The notes under the pieces were generated by a model. That model made no database searches and was not told the DNA's origin. It was given only the letters and a program-made list of their open reading frames with translations. Below, piece after piece: positions 23,066-34,590 of a DNA stretch of 64,000 nucleotides (position 1 is the first letter of the stretch; each line of letters opens with the position of its first letter). This stretch comes from Edolisoma coerulescens (Eukaryota > Chordata > Aves > Passeriformes > Campephagidae), in assembly GCA_013397115.1 (NCBI GenBank), contig VWZW01002448.1:497185-561184 (forward strand). The letters run 5' to 3'. The translations under genes and the position numbers were made by a program.

Positions 23066-26000
23066 CTAGGCCTTGGATGATGCTGCAGACTGCAGCCGCT
23101 GCAACTCCAGGACACGGACGAGGAGGAGGAAGGCGATGCTCAGGAGAAGCAGCCAGAAGAAAACCCAGTAGTGCTGCGGGAAGAAGAGCCACGGACGCCA
23201 CAGGTCTGCTGCAGACCCCTTGGACCTGGGGAGAAGGTGACCAGGGACACTTGTCATCCATGGGAGAGAGCAAATCCCACCTCCACCCCAGCAGGGGACA
23301 AGGAGGATGTTTAACTCGGCCCCAAACCTCACTGGCCCTTTTACAAACACAAGTGAACAAGCCTGGGAGGGCGTGGGTGACCCACAATGCACGGGCAAAA
23401 CTGGGGCACAGCAACATCCCGGCCTTCCACCACTAAATCCCCCAGCCCCTTTCCCGAGTGCTGGCCACCTGGGGACCACAGAGAGGCCAGCAGCCATGGG
23501 GGGGTGCTGGCCACACGCAGGGTGCTGCTCACGTTAGCCCAAGCTGCTCCGGCTCCTCGTCCCCTGCACTTGAGCCTCTGCCATCTGCCTCAGGCACCAG
23601 CTTCCCGGTCACAGCGCTGTCCTGGCCCCGTGGCTCCAGTTCACCCCTGGGGAGGGAGAGGACAGGGTTGGTGCTGTCCCATGTGGGCCAGTGGCAGCCG
23701 GTGCCATGGCTGCCCGGCCACCCAGCGCAGTTACCTCTGGATGCTGGGCCAGTGCTGGGCCCCCTCTGGCTCTGGGCCGCCTGCGGGGGCTGCTCGGCTC
23801 TCAGGGCTGGCACCTGGCTGGGCACCGAAGGTGGGGGCATCAGTGAGGACCCAGAGCCCCGGAGGCACCGAGCCTGGGGACACAGCTCCCGACTGTCCCC
23901 ACCAAACCTGTCCTTACCAAGAACTGCTTGGGGATGACGGCGATGCTGACTCTGCGGCGAGCAGACCCCTGCAACAGAGGGGCTGGGGGTGAGCACCGTG
24001 CGGCTGCTTCCCACCTCCTCCTTCCCCATCACCTCCCCAGCACAGGCCAGGGACACCACGGGACACTGCCAACCCCCACTGGCCCTGGAGCTAGGAGGGG
24101 AAGCAGGAAAGCCAGGAAAGGTCAAAGCTAAGAGGTTTGTGCCTGTCATTACTGCTGCAAGCTGTCCTGGTGGGGCTGCCTAACCCCCTCCCCTACCTCT
24201 GGAGCTATAGGGGAATCGAGTGTTGGATTCAAGCTGGTGCTAGAGAACAGCCCTGTGCTCTTGCAGTGGAAGAAGGATCTGCCTGAGATCTCTTGGACAG
24301 GCAGCCCCCAGCTTGCTGGGCACCCTGGCTGTCTGCCAACAGCCCTCCGAGGCTGCCCCTACATTTTGCCTCATCCCTGGAACTTCCAGCAGATCTTCCC
24401 TGCAGCAAGCAGCTGGCTGGAGTGACACTGCTTGGGGACTGGTGGGTGTGTGGGGGCAGCCAGCTGAGGGAAGGCAGCAGGGCATGGGGAGGCAGAGGCT
24501 CCGAGACTCCTGAACCGGGACCAGTTACCTGCTGGAAAGTTCTCTTCAGGGGGTGAGGTCTCAGCCGTGGCTCCACATCATCTGGGAGCAAAGAGAAGCC
24601 ACCTTACATCGTCCCCCACCAGTAAGATGGGGCTGATGCACAGATGGTCACAAACCTCCCTGCCACTGAAGGCTGTCCTGGCCATGTGCTCTGTGCACGG
24701 CACAGGTGGTGCCCCGGGCAGGGGGACCTGTCACATGCACAGCAATGGCACATGTGGGGCTTGGTGTTCAGGAACAGAGTCCTTTTTGTGCATGGGGCCC
24801 CTCTGCCCCGCATTCCCAGCTGGGTTATGGCTCTCTGGCCACCAGCACCTGCTCCCACGCTGATCTGCTGTTCCACTGTCCCCTCACAACTGTCATCAGC
24901 TGTTCCCTTCACCACCCCATCCATCAGCTGTTCCCCACCGCTCCTCAGCGCACACCACCCACTGGCTCTGTGGTGCAGAGTCACACTGACCCCCCGGAGG
25001 GGCTCGGGACCAGATCCTGCAGGGTTGCTCCATGCAAACCCTGCACAGGCCCGGCGGCAGAGCCCACCTCACCCTGGATCTCCGCCAGCTGCCGGTTGCG
25101 GGAGTTTTGCTGGATCAGGCGCTTCATCTCCTCCAGCTCCGCGTGCTCCCGCATGTGGTGCCGCTTCAGGTTCTCCACGTGCTGCACCATCACCTCTGCT
25201 GCTCGGCTCATCCGGGCCTCCTGCAGCCAGGCAGGATGGGGGTCAGGGCCCCCGTCTCCTAAGGAGCCAGGTCTCTGCCAGTCCCTCCCTGTGCATCCCC
25301 GGGTGCCTCCCCTTCCTGCTCCCCAGGGCAGGCGCGCGGATCCCTCGCACCCTGGGAAGCGCAAACGTGAGGTCAAGGCCAGCGCCATGAGGAGGAGGGA
25401 CAAACCCCAGCAAGCCCAGGGACGAGTCCCCAAGCCCGTGTGTAGCACCCTCCATCACTCCCAGCCCTGGGCTGTGGACATACCTGGTGTACAGCCCCCA
25501 GCTTCTCCGCGGCGCTGGTTGCCCGCTCGACAGCCGCTGACAGCACGGCCAGGTTGTGCTGCAGCTGCTCCAGCGTCTCCTTGCAGCCTGCGTTGGCACA
25601 GGATCGGCCCAGCCTCTGTGGGGGGAAAGGATGGAGCTGCTGGAGCCGGCACTTTGAGTTGTCCAAACCCCTCTGGGGCTGGCTGTACCCTGCACGTGCC
25701 AGCCCCCTGCCCTGCTGCCCACCTACCTCCAGGGCAGCTCGGCACTGCCCCAGCTCCTCCTGGATGTTTTCCTCTGCTGCATCCCGTGCCCTTTTCTCCA
25801 CCTCCACACGTTGCTGCAGGGTGAACATGTCGCAGCGAAAAGCCAGGGCGAGGTGGGCAAAGGCTGCCTGCGGGGTGGGGAGGCGAGAGGTGGGACACGG
25901 GGGCAGAAGGGGAGCCACCAGAGCCATGTGCTGCTGTCCCCGAGGCACAGACAGACCTCCCAGCGTGCTACCAAACAGGGCAGTGCTGAAGGTAATTAGC

Positions 26001-28772
26001 ACTTGCCTTGCCCCAGCACCCGTTAGGCTGCTGCGTGCTGGGGACAGTCCCTTGAGATGCCAGCCCGAGGAGACACGTCCCCCAGGCAGCCGATAACGCA
26101 TGGAAATCTTGAGCCCTCCTGGCAAGAGCACGCGCCGGGCAGACGCCAGCCCTCGCTGCGGGTCCCGGCTGCCGGCTGAGCCTGACTCAGCCCTGGCACT
26201 CGCAGGGAAATTATTTTTATTAGCGTGGCTCCTGCCGCCTCCCCGGCTAAGGGCGCTCTTCAGCAGCTGCAGAGCACTTTGTGGGATTGCCGGGCGCGCA
26301 GAGGACGGGCGCGTGGAAACGCAGCTGCTTCCAAATGCCAAAAGCATCTCTGGGAAAGGGTTTATAAGGAGGCTGCCAGGGGACTGCGGTGCCCGCAGGA
26401 GCAGGGCACGGCCCTGGGACTGTGAGCCAGCAAGGTGCCCGTCCTTGTGCCCCCCTTCCCCAGCCCAGCTGCGGCCCCCAGCAGCCCTCACCTCCAGATC
26501 CTGCTCTGTCAAAGCCACCCTGCAGAAAGAGAAGTGCTGTCAGGGATGGAGGCAGCATGGGGGTTGCATGATGAAAATGCCCTTGTTCTGCTCCCAGGGG
26601 TGCCAGCCACCACGAGAAGTGGGAAGCCAAGTGCCCATTGTGTGGACAGCAACTCTTGTGCAATGGAAAAGGAGGAAAGTCCAATCTCTGAACCGTGCTG
26701 TGCCCTGGGACCCCCCTGTCCTGTAGCCCCCAGAGGGATGCAGGTGCTCACTGGTCTTACCTGTGCAAGCCAAGTCTGTCCAGCACTGAGAGCTCACTGG
26801 GGAGACTCTGCAGCGGCTCCTCCAGAGTTTCTGCTTCTGCAGGAAGGCAGTGGGGCACAGAGACCACATGTGAAGGCTTCTCCTTGGCCTTCCCTCCCCT
26901 TTGCCCTCCTGTCTTAGCAGGGGGGAGGTGCCCATGTTGTGGAACCATCCCAATCCTTCCCCCAGCATCAGGGGGGCTTTAGGTCCCCCCAGGCCAAGTC
27001 TCCCCTTCCCCATTTCCCACTAAGGGAGATGACCCCCATCAGAACGTGTTCCCATGCTTGTCCCCAACTGCTTCAAGCCTTCCCCTAAGGGGACCCAGCT
27101 GGGATGTGGGATGGGGACTCACCCACCTTCTTCAGTCCTGTCGCTGTCCCCAGGGCACACAGCCTGCTCCTGCACGGCCCTGCCCGGCTCCTGAGAGGCA
27201 CAAAGGTGCTATTGGAGCAAACCCTTTCCTGGTGCTGCACAGCATCCCAAAAACAGCAGCACAGAGGGGCTGGGGGCCTGCCTGAGCCCACAGAACCAGG
27301 CAGGGAAGGCTCCCCCACCTGTTGGCCTCCCCTCCCTCTCACCTCACTGACTTGCTCCACGCTCTTCTCGCTCCTGGCCAAAACCCCTCCTGGGTGTCCC
27401 TGGGGACTGCTCATCCTGCCTGGGGACAGAGAGAGTCACTGCCACCACTTCAGGAGAGACCCCCAAAACTGCGGCTGGCAATTCTGCAGCCTGCAGGCTG
27501 CCAGGGGACAGGAGCTGGCAGGTACCCCCCAAAATACCCCTGTGGGATTGAGGGAGCTGGAGCTCAGCTGGGCAGGGCAGGGGCAGGAGGGCAAGGGACC
27601 CAGTGCAGAGGGTGATTACAGCTGGTGAGGCAAATCCAGGGGATGGGCTTGGGGTCCCAGGGCTGGAAGGGGTTGCAGGCAGGTGCTGCCAGGCCAGGGG
27701 ACACCCTCCTGCTGCTCAGGGAGGGAGGGTGGAACACCCACCCTTTTGACCCCCCACCACCCCCTGGGCTGCCCTTACCTTCCTCCGGAGATGTGAGGAG
27801 CCCGGACAGCTCTGCCTGCTGCTCCCTGTGGAGGGAATCCCGGGTAAACCCTAGAGAAACTCCACAAGCATCGGCAGCATCCCCCCCCCCACGCTCCCCC
27901 AGCTCCCTCGATGCGGCTGCTCCGGACCTGGCTCCTTCCCGAGCATCCTCCGCAGCCTGATCCGTCCCGGTCCCGCTCTGCCTGCCCCGGGCGAGCCGCC
28001 CCCTGCGCTCCTGCCGCTCCTGCCGCCGCCGCAGAGCCCCACAGAGGACCCGCCGAAGCCGTTTCCAGCCAGCAGTGAGTCACCAGCTTTGCCTCAGCAC
28101 TGTCTTTTTATTTATTTTTTTTTTTTAATTTGCTCTGGCTGCCAAGCGGACTTCGCTGTGAGCCGGCCTCTTCCAGCGCCACAACAAACGCAGCCGCCGA
28201 CAGAGCCCAGGCACCACCTCACAGCACCCCCATGGGAATGGCAGGCCCCCCTAAAAGTGCACTGGGACGGGTTCATCACCCCAAAACCCTGTCCTGGGTG
28301 CCAGAAGGTCTGGCAGCTCTGTAGCATCCCTGCTCGCTGGGTGCTGGAGGCCACCAGGGATGGCAGGTCACCAGAGCCTGGAGACACAGGGGCTGCTGAG
28401 CAAAGAGCCCTCTGCAGCCCCACGCTGGAGCCCAGCACCCAACTGGGAGAGGGTTTGAACCCCCAAACTTTTACCCCTGGCTCTGGAAAGGGCTTTTCCC
28501 TCACCTCCTGGCAAGCCTGAGCGCAGAGGCTGCAGGAGAAGGGGCCACCATGCCAAAACCATGCTCAGTGTCCCCTGCCTGGCACTGCCGTCGCTGTCCC
28601 ATCCTTGCTAGCACCCCGAGAGCCGCTGGGTGAGCTTTTCGTGCACATACCTCCGAGGTGAGGGGCTGGGTCGGCAGCTTGTCCTCTGCCGCTGCCGCCG
28701 CCGGCGCCCCTGGGCCGGTCCCTGCGCCTCCTCCTGCCCCTGTCCCAGCGAGGTCCCTTCGAGCGGCTTCAT
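23066..28772 (-). CDS. IRAG/JAW1-family (MRVI1/LRMP-like) tail-anchored coiled-coil protein
   Basis: Fourteen coding exons (minus strand): 28772-28651, 27825-27779, 27419-27343, 27190-27127, 26836-26761, 26519-26492, 25867-25727, 25615-25484, 25220-25073, 24581-24529, 23968-23918, 23817-23735, 23646-23533, 23225-23066. They sum to 1296 bases, 431 residues, with every junction GT/AG and in phase. A coiled coil (about 139-278) contains SRAAEVMVQHVENLKRHH, which closely resembles the shared IRAG1/IRAG2 coiled coil. It is followed by RRRVSIAVIPK (300-310), as in IRAG1 RRRVSVAVVPK, then an acidic linker, a hydrophobic segment (about 398-415) and a 16-residue tail. Family members sit in the ER or outer nuclear membrane and bind IP3 receptors; that role here is inferred. 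The protein is much shorter than IRAG1 or IRAG2 and lacks a Pro-rich KASH-like end. I take it as a third paralogue. Exon 1 and the start are the least certain parts. Confidence 0.82.
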
Positions 28773-30460
28773 CTGCCGAGTGCAGAGGCTCCAGGACCAG
28801 CACACCTATCGTGAGAGACCCACATTAGCTGCGCCCAGATGGAGAACGCCTCTGAAATGTTATATTTTTAAAGCGTTTTCTCACCCAGCAGGAGCTTCGA
28901 GCTCCTCTGCTCAGCGTGGAGGCATCTGTGGGAAAAGAGGTGGGGAGGCCCGCTGCGATTCAGGAGGAGGCTGGTGGGATTTGGGCGGGCATGGAGCAAG
29001 GCAAATGAGAAATTCAATAGAAGCCCCATCTCTGGGCAGTGCTGAGGGTGGACTTTCCTGCTTGCCCCCCCCCATTTCCTTCCCCCAGGGCAATCCTCAT
29101 TTTGGGCTTGTGATGTGGGTCGGCTTCATGGGGGGAGGTAAATTTGCAGCCACCAACCAGTGTGAGCACCCAGTGCAGACAGGAGGGACCCAGTGTCCCC
29201 AAGGCTGCAGACAGGGCAACCCCCGACCTCCCAGAGACAAATATAAAAGATTTTCAAATCGAAAGGACCTTGGACAACTCATTTAAGCTGTTTTACAATG
29301 TTTAAAGAATCACAGATGGAGAAAGTCCACAGAGTCCCTCTCCCAGCCCAGGGTAAAGTCGCTGTGCACAAGGGACTGTCCCACAGGGACTCCTCGCAGG
29401 CTGTGCCCATGGACATGCAGATTTGGGACAGGAGGAGAATTTTTTGTCCAGGACAGGAAAGGCAGGACAGATTTAGGGGGACAGAGAGCAGGGACTGCTT
29501 GAAGCCCCACGTGCGTGGGCAAAGCCTTGGCCAAGCTCAGTCTAGGTCACCCCAGCACCAAGCAGGGCCATCACCCAGCTCGCAGAGCCTGTTCAGCTCT
29601 GAGGAAGGTGTAAAAAGCAGCACTTGGCACCTGTCAAAACCAGCCCATTTCACGCCTATCCAGTGGGAATTGTCGCTGACGCCTCCACCCAGGGGCTCAG
29701 GCGCCCCCAGCCAGCAGGGATCAGCCAAACTCATCACACCAGCGAGCACCAGAGTCCTCTGGAGGGCTGGTCCCTGCTGCAAAGTGCTCAATCCATCACA
29801 GCCGCGGCAGACCCTGCAGGCTGCTGCTTTCCCACGGCTCTGACAGTCTCACAGACACTCGCTCCTTATCTTCGCGTTACAGATGGAAAAGATACGAGGC
29901 GCGCAGCTGGTTTAGCGTAAGGAACCCCCCGGGATGCCAGACCGGGCGCTTTCCCTCAACTCGGCGGCGACCAAACGCTCCCCGGGTCATCATTTTACCT
30001 GCCTGAACTCCTCTCAAGCGGCCGAAGGCAGATGCTGGGGCCACCCAGCCCGGAGCCGGCACTCAGCTCTGCTGGGCCCCCATCAGCCCCGGGAGGGGCT
30101 CGGCGAGGCCGGCAGTCGGGGGGTCGGGGGTGCCGGGGCCCCGCACGGCGCTCGCTGCCGGCGGCGGAGCCTCCCCGCGGGGCAGAGCGAGGGCATCTGC
30201 GGCAGACGGAGCTGCCGGGGCCGAGCCCGATGAGAGAAGGCCTTTAAAGGAGATGCACGAGAGCTGCTGGGAGCTCCCCGCGCGGGCCAGGGCGGGCAGA
30301 GTGGGCTGCAGGTGGCCGGGAAACCTCTGCTCTTGGTGCGGGGCCAGAGCCCGCAGCCGCGCTGCGGAGGTGGCGGAGCTGGGAAAGAGCGGGACTGCTC
30401 CGTCCGTGCCCGGTGCCTGCGGGGCAGAGCAGAGCTGAGCCTCGGCGTGTCCCGGGCAGG
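28773..30460 (-). promoter_or_regulatory. 5' region and CpG island of the IRAG-like gene
   Basis: The first coding exon is preceded by a usable acceptor (TCTCACGATAG, plus position about 28806), so at least one upstream non-coding exon is expected. CpG-rich sequence at about 29930-30460 is the probable promoter. Nothing coding was recognised between 28806 and 30460. Confidence 0.45.
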
Positions 30461-33400
30461 AGGCTCAGGGCAGGGTGGTGGCAGTCAGGAGAGATGGGGC
30501 AGCCCCCCGTGCTCTCGTGGGGGGCACAGCACCAGGCTAAGCCAGGATGGCTGAGGAGGAGCCCCTGTAGCATCTTATTTGGTGATGCAGGGAAGCCACT
30601 CTGCCCAGCACCCCCATCCCTCCTGCCCCTCTCAGCAGCCCCACTTTCCCCCCGGCCATCACCCCACTGCCCCAGCCCCAGCCCCAGCCCAATCCCTTTG
30701 CTCAAATCCATGACATCCTTTAAAGCCGCTTTCTTCCCCTAATGAGCTTACAGGGAGTCGGGCTCGATGTTCAGCACGACCAGGAGGCAGCTGCTGTTGC
30801 CCCCTCCCCCCCCATCCAGGAACCCCAGTGGACCCCTTGGGGTCTGCAGACCTCGTAAGCCCTGAGAGGGCAAACAGCATCTCCCAGTGCTGGGGCAGGA
30901 TTGGCGCAGGCTCTGATCCCCCTGCCAGAGTGAGAGCTCAGAACGCAGCAGCCCCAGGGGTTACAAAGCAAGGGGAGTGGAGGATGGACACCTCTGCAGA
31001 GCCCCAGCTTCCTCCCCAGGAGCAGCAGCTGGCACCAGGCAGCAGATCAGGCTCCGTGGGCTCTGCTCTGGTGTCCTGGCGGGCCCAGGGCTGCTCTGGG
31101 GGGGACACAGACCTAAGGACACCATGACACTGGTGCTTCTATTCCCTCCCACACTCAGGGCAGGGTTAACAAGAGGCAATGGCCCTGTTCACAAACCATC
31201 CCGTTCAAAAGCCTCTAAAAGCGTTTGCTAAAAGCACGCAGGGATTTTTAGGCACTCTCATTTTTAACCTGGGAGAATCTAAATCGTGACTGCAGTCTAG
31301 GTATCACAGAGCCTCAAACACGGAAAAGCAGCCCAGTTCCCCTCACACAGACCTGTTCAGCGGGGAGGAACAAGACCCTGCTGGGAGATCTCCAGCCCAG
31401 GGGGGTGAGTGGCAGCACGTGGCTGCGGGCTCTGGCTTTGTCCCCCGTCCTCCTTCCAGCGAGGTCCCTCACAGCAGCGACAGCGACAGCATCCTCCAGG
31501 GCGCCCGAAGCTGAGCTGAACTTGCAGCTCAGATCACAGAGTGTGTGGTCATCTGGATTATCCACCTCTTGGAAGAAAGCTGCTCAGACTGACTCTGACT
31601 GGTGCCACTGATGTGGCAAGCACGATTTACAGGTCTGTGCAAGAGCCCAACCACAAAACAGCACCCCAGCGCTCCCTGAAATTCACCTTTCTGTGGCCCT
31701 GGCTCCCCCAGCTGACAGGGACCTGGCAGCCACCAGGCTACCCCAAGAGAGAACATGATTCTTGTCTTATGATGAAAAGGTTGTTGGCAAAAAAACCCCA
31801 AACAGATGAGAAGGAAAATTGCTCTTTCTTCTTACTCAGTTTTAAATCCCAAGTGAAAAAAAGAAATATTGCTGAGCATCCCCCAAGCAGTTCAGCCTCA
31901 CATTTGGGTGTCACAGCCCCCAGGTTTCCAGGCAGAACTGCATCAGCACGTTGGGGACTACACACATGAGATTACCAGGCTGGCACTGGACACGCAGTTA
32001 CCTCCGGGGAGAAGTGGGGTGACCCCCAGCACTGCTGCAAGAGGGGACACAGCAACAACCTGGAGCTCCTGTTTGGAGAGGGGCAGCCCCTTGGGGGATG
32101 GCTACGGACCATTTTCAGGAAAGCCACTGAGTTTCAGCCCTTTCCAACAAGGTGCTGCATGGCAAGCTCCCACCTGGCTCTGATGTCCGGTGTTTAACAT
32201 CCACGGACCCCACACCTCTGCTCACCCCAAAGAGGTTCTTTGCTGCCAGATCTCAGCCCCATGAAGGCACTTGGAGAGTGGAGGAATCATCTTGTCATGA
32301 AACTGGTTCAAAAATCCCTGTGGAGGGTGTGGAGGCAGCAGAGTGGACAAACAACCCATGCAACTGCATACGATGAATTTCCTTCAAAAAAACCCTGAGA
32401 ACCACTAGGCCAAAAAGGGAATTCCCCTCTGTACCATGAAGTAAAACTCTACAAAGAGAAGAGGAAGCAGGTAAGGAACCACTGCTAAGTATCACAAGGA
32501 AACTGGCTGAAAATCACACGCAGCCTTCTACCTCCAGCCTAGGAAAGGCCTTGGACAAAGCTTCAGTCCCCTCCCTTCACCAACACTGCTATTAAATCAG
32601 GACAAGGACAGAGCCAGTCCTGGCACTCCCGCCACCCTTGGCCAAAGTTCTGCTGAACTATAAAATCTGACTGATGTTTTACGCTGCATCCACCTCTCTG
32701 CACGGTTCAGGATGGATTTCAAAGTTCTTGAAAGGGTCAAGAGGAGTCAAAAGCAAAGTTTTCTGTGCAGGTGCTGCCCACCTCCATATAAACAAGCAGT
32801 CTTCCACCAGCATGTGCGGTGTCCCCAGCGCTTGTTCCCAATTCTCCTTACACGATTCTTATCTGCATGTACACCTCAGAGGAACCCACAGCTGATAAGC
32901 TGCAGCCAAAAGCAAAACCAGGCCTAAGAAGGCTCTTTCCTCAAGCCAGTGGCCATCTCCATGTGAGCGACGGCCACGGCCAGACGGAGCACTGGGGACA
33001 ATGACACCGAGGGCACTCGGTAGAAGCTCTGCAGGGAAACTGCAAAGATCAGAGCCTGCTACCTAATAAAGCCACAAGAGCAGGCTTAGACCTTGATGAT
33101 CATGGCACAATTTCTATTTATGTCGTGTTTTGGGCAGCCCTACAATAGCTTCACTACACTCAGCCACTAACTCACTGGAATGCAAACACATCAACAATCT
33201 GGCTCCCTGGAGGTTTCTGTCCTCCAGCTAATGTGGACTTTGAAGCCTCATCAGTCCACTGTCACCTAAAATAGCTTAAAAGATTCTTATACAAAGAAAT
33301 CTGTGCTCTCAGCCTTAAGAGTGTCACCTAATGCTTCAGAGTTTCCTTCCTCTGGCTGGGATCTACACATTAACGAGCAAACCTGAAGCAGTCACGTCAC

Positions 33401-34113
33401 ACCTGCATGTTATAGTTCTCCTTCTCCCTTGGTAGATGTTTATGGATTTTTAAATAGCTCCTGAAGCATGCAGTGCTTCAAAACCTCCACTGAAACCTTA
33501 GGTCTGCCTCTCTGTCTCCACTCTCTGCCATCCTTTCCTTCCCAGTTCTCAGACCAGGAGGTGCCTAGATGAGGTTTCCAGTGGGTACTTTCAAGAATAC
33601 AGGATAGAACTTTGAGCACAGTCATGCTGTACAAGCACTTTCCATTAGGGCAGTGAGAAGTGTCATCATCACCGGAAATGTGTCACAAACAGCAGGGCCC
33701 CTAGCAGGCCTGGCAAATGGGAAAGAAAGGTGGGTATAAAGCAGAACATTCAAGTTTCCCAGCTAAATTCAGCTGGAATTCAGCTAAATCCCACTCTCCT
33801 GCACCCAGAGATCTGTAAATCCCAGCAGATCAGATACACAAAGCAGAAGCTCAGCCTGCACCACTCCGAAACCGGCTTGGCTGCTGGGGAGGAATGTGGA
33901 CGTGCACAGAGCTCGTGCCTTGGAATGAGCTGAGGTAAAATCAAGATGCTGAATTAAGTCCAGAGTTATCAACTTCAGGCAGCCTCAAATCAATGTCTGT
34001 CCTGGTTCAGAGATGTGTTTTGGGCAGTGAGAACTCAGGAACTCCCCCATGGGTTGTGTCCTGCCTGGCCCCCACAGCCCTGCCCTGCCCCCAGCACGGG
34101 AGGGCCAGGTCAC
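30461..34113. other. Intergenic stretch between FANCE and the IRAG-like gene
   Basis: No gene, RNA gene or recognisable transposon was found. From about 31200 to 34000 the sequence is less GC-rich than elsewhere. It probably contains part of the FANCE 3' UTR, but no clear minus-strand AATAAA was found after the FANCE stop. Confidence 0.5.
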
Positions 34114-34590
34114 CTTGCTGAGCGTGGCCGGCCCGAGGGAGAACAGATACAGAAACGCCTGGAAACACATTAATTGTTCAACCAAGACACCTCTGAGCCC
34201 CAGGGAGTGTGGGGGGCTGGGATGGCACTGCCCCCTCACACCAGGGTGCTGCCAGGAGGCCGTGGGCTCTCTGCAGGGAACAGACCCCACTCGCAGGGTC
34301 CCACCTCACCGGGGGAACCCAGTGAGGGGTGGGCTGTGGCTGCTGCTGGGCAATGAGTGTCCTCCACGCAAGGAAGCTGTCACCTCACGATTCCTTTTGG
34401 TGCTCACCTGAGAAAAGAAAAAGACAGAAATGAAGAGGAAAGCCACTGCCATGCACACCACGGCACAGCTCCATCACGGCTCTGGCACAGCTCTGGCGTG
34501 GCAGCCGTGGCACCTTCTGGTTCCCCACCCCTCGGGCAGCCCACGGTGCAGAGCCTGCTGTCCCCCACCACAGGGACCTCTGTCCCAACC

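Noticed and set aside
25373..26518. 381-codon minus-strand open frame in the IRAG-like gene
   Set aside because: Only parts of it are real exons (25867-25727 and the 26519-26492 exon). The rest is open intron between good splice sites.
9233..34590. RPL10A expected between FANCE and TEAD3 by comparison with human
   Set aside because: No ribosomal protein L10a-like exon was recognised on either strand, so it is not annotated.
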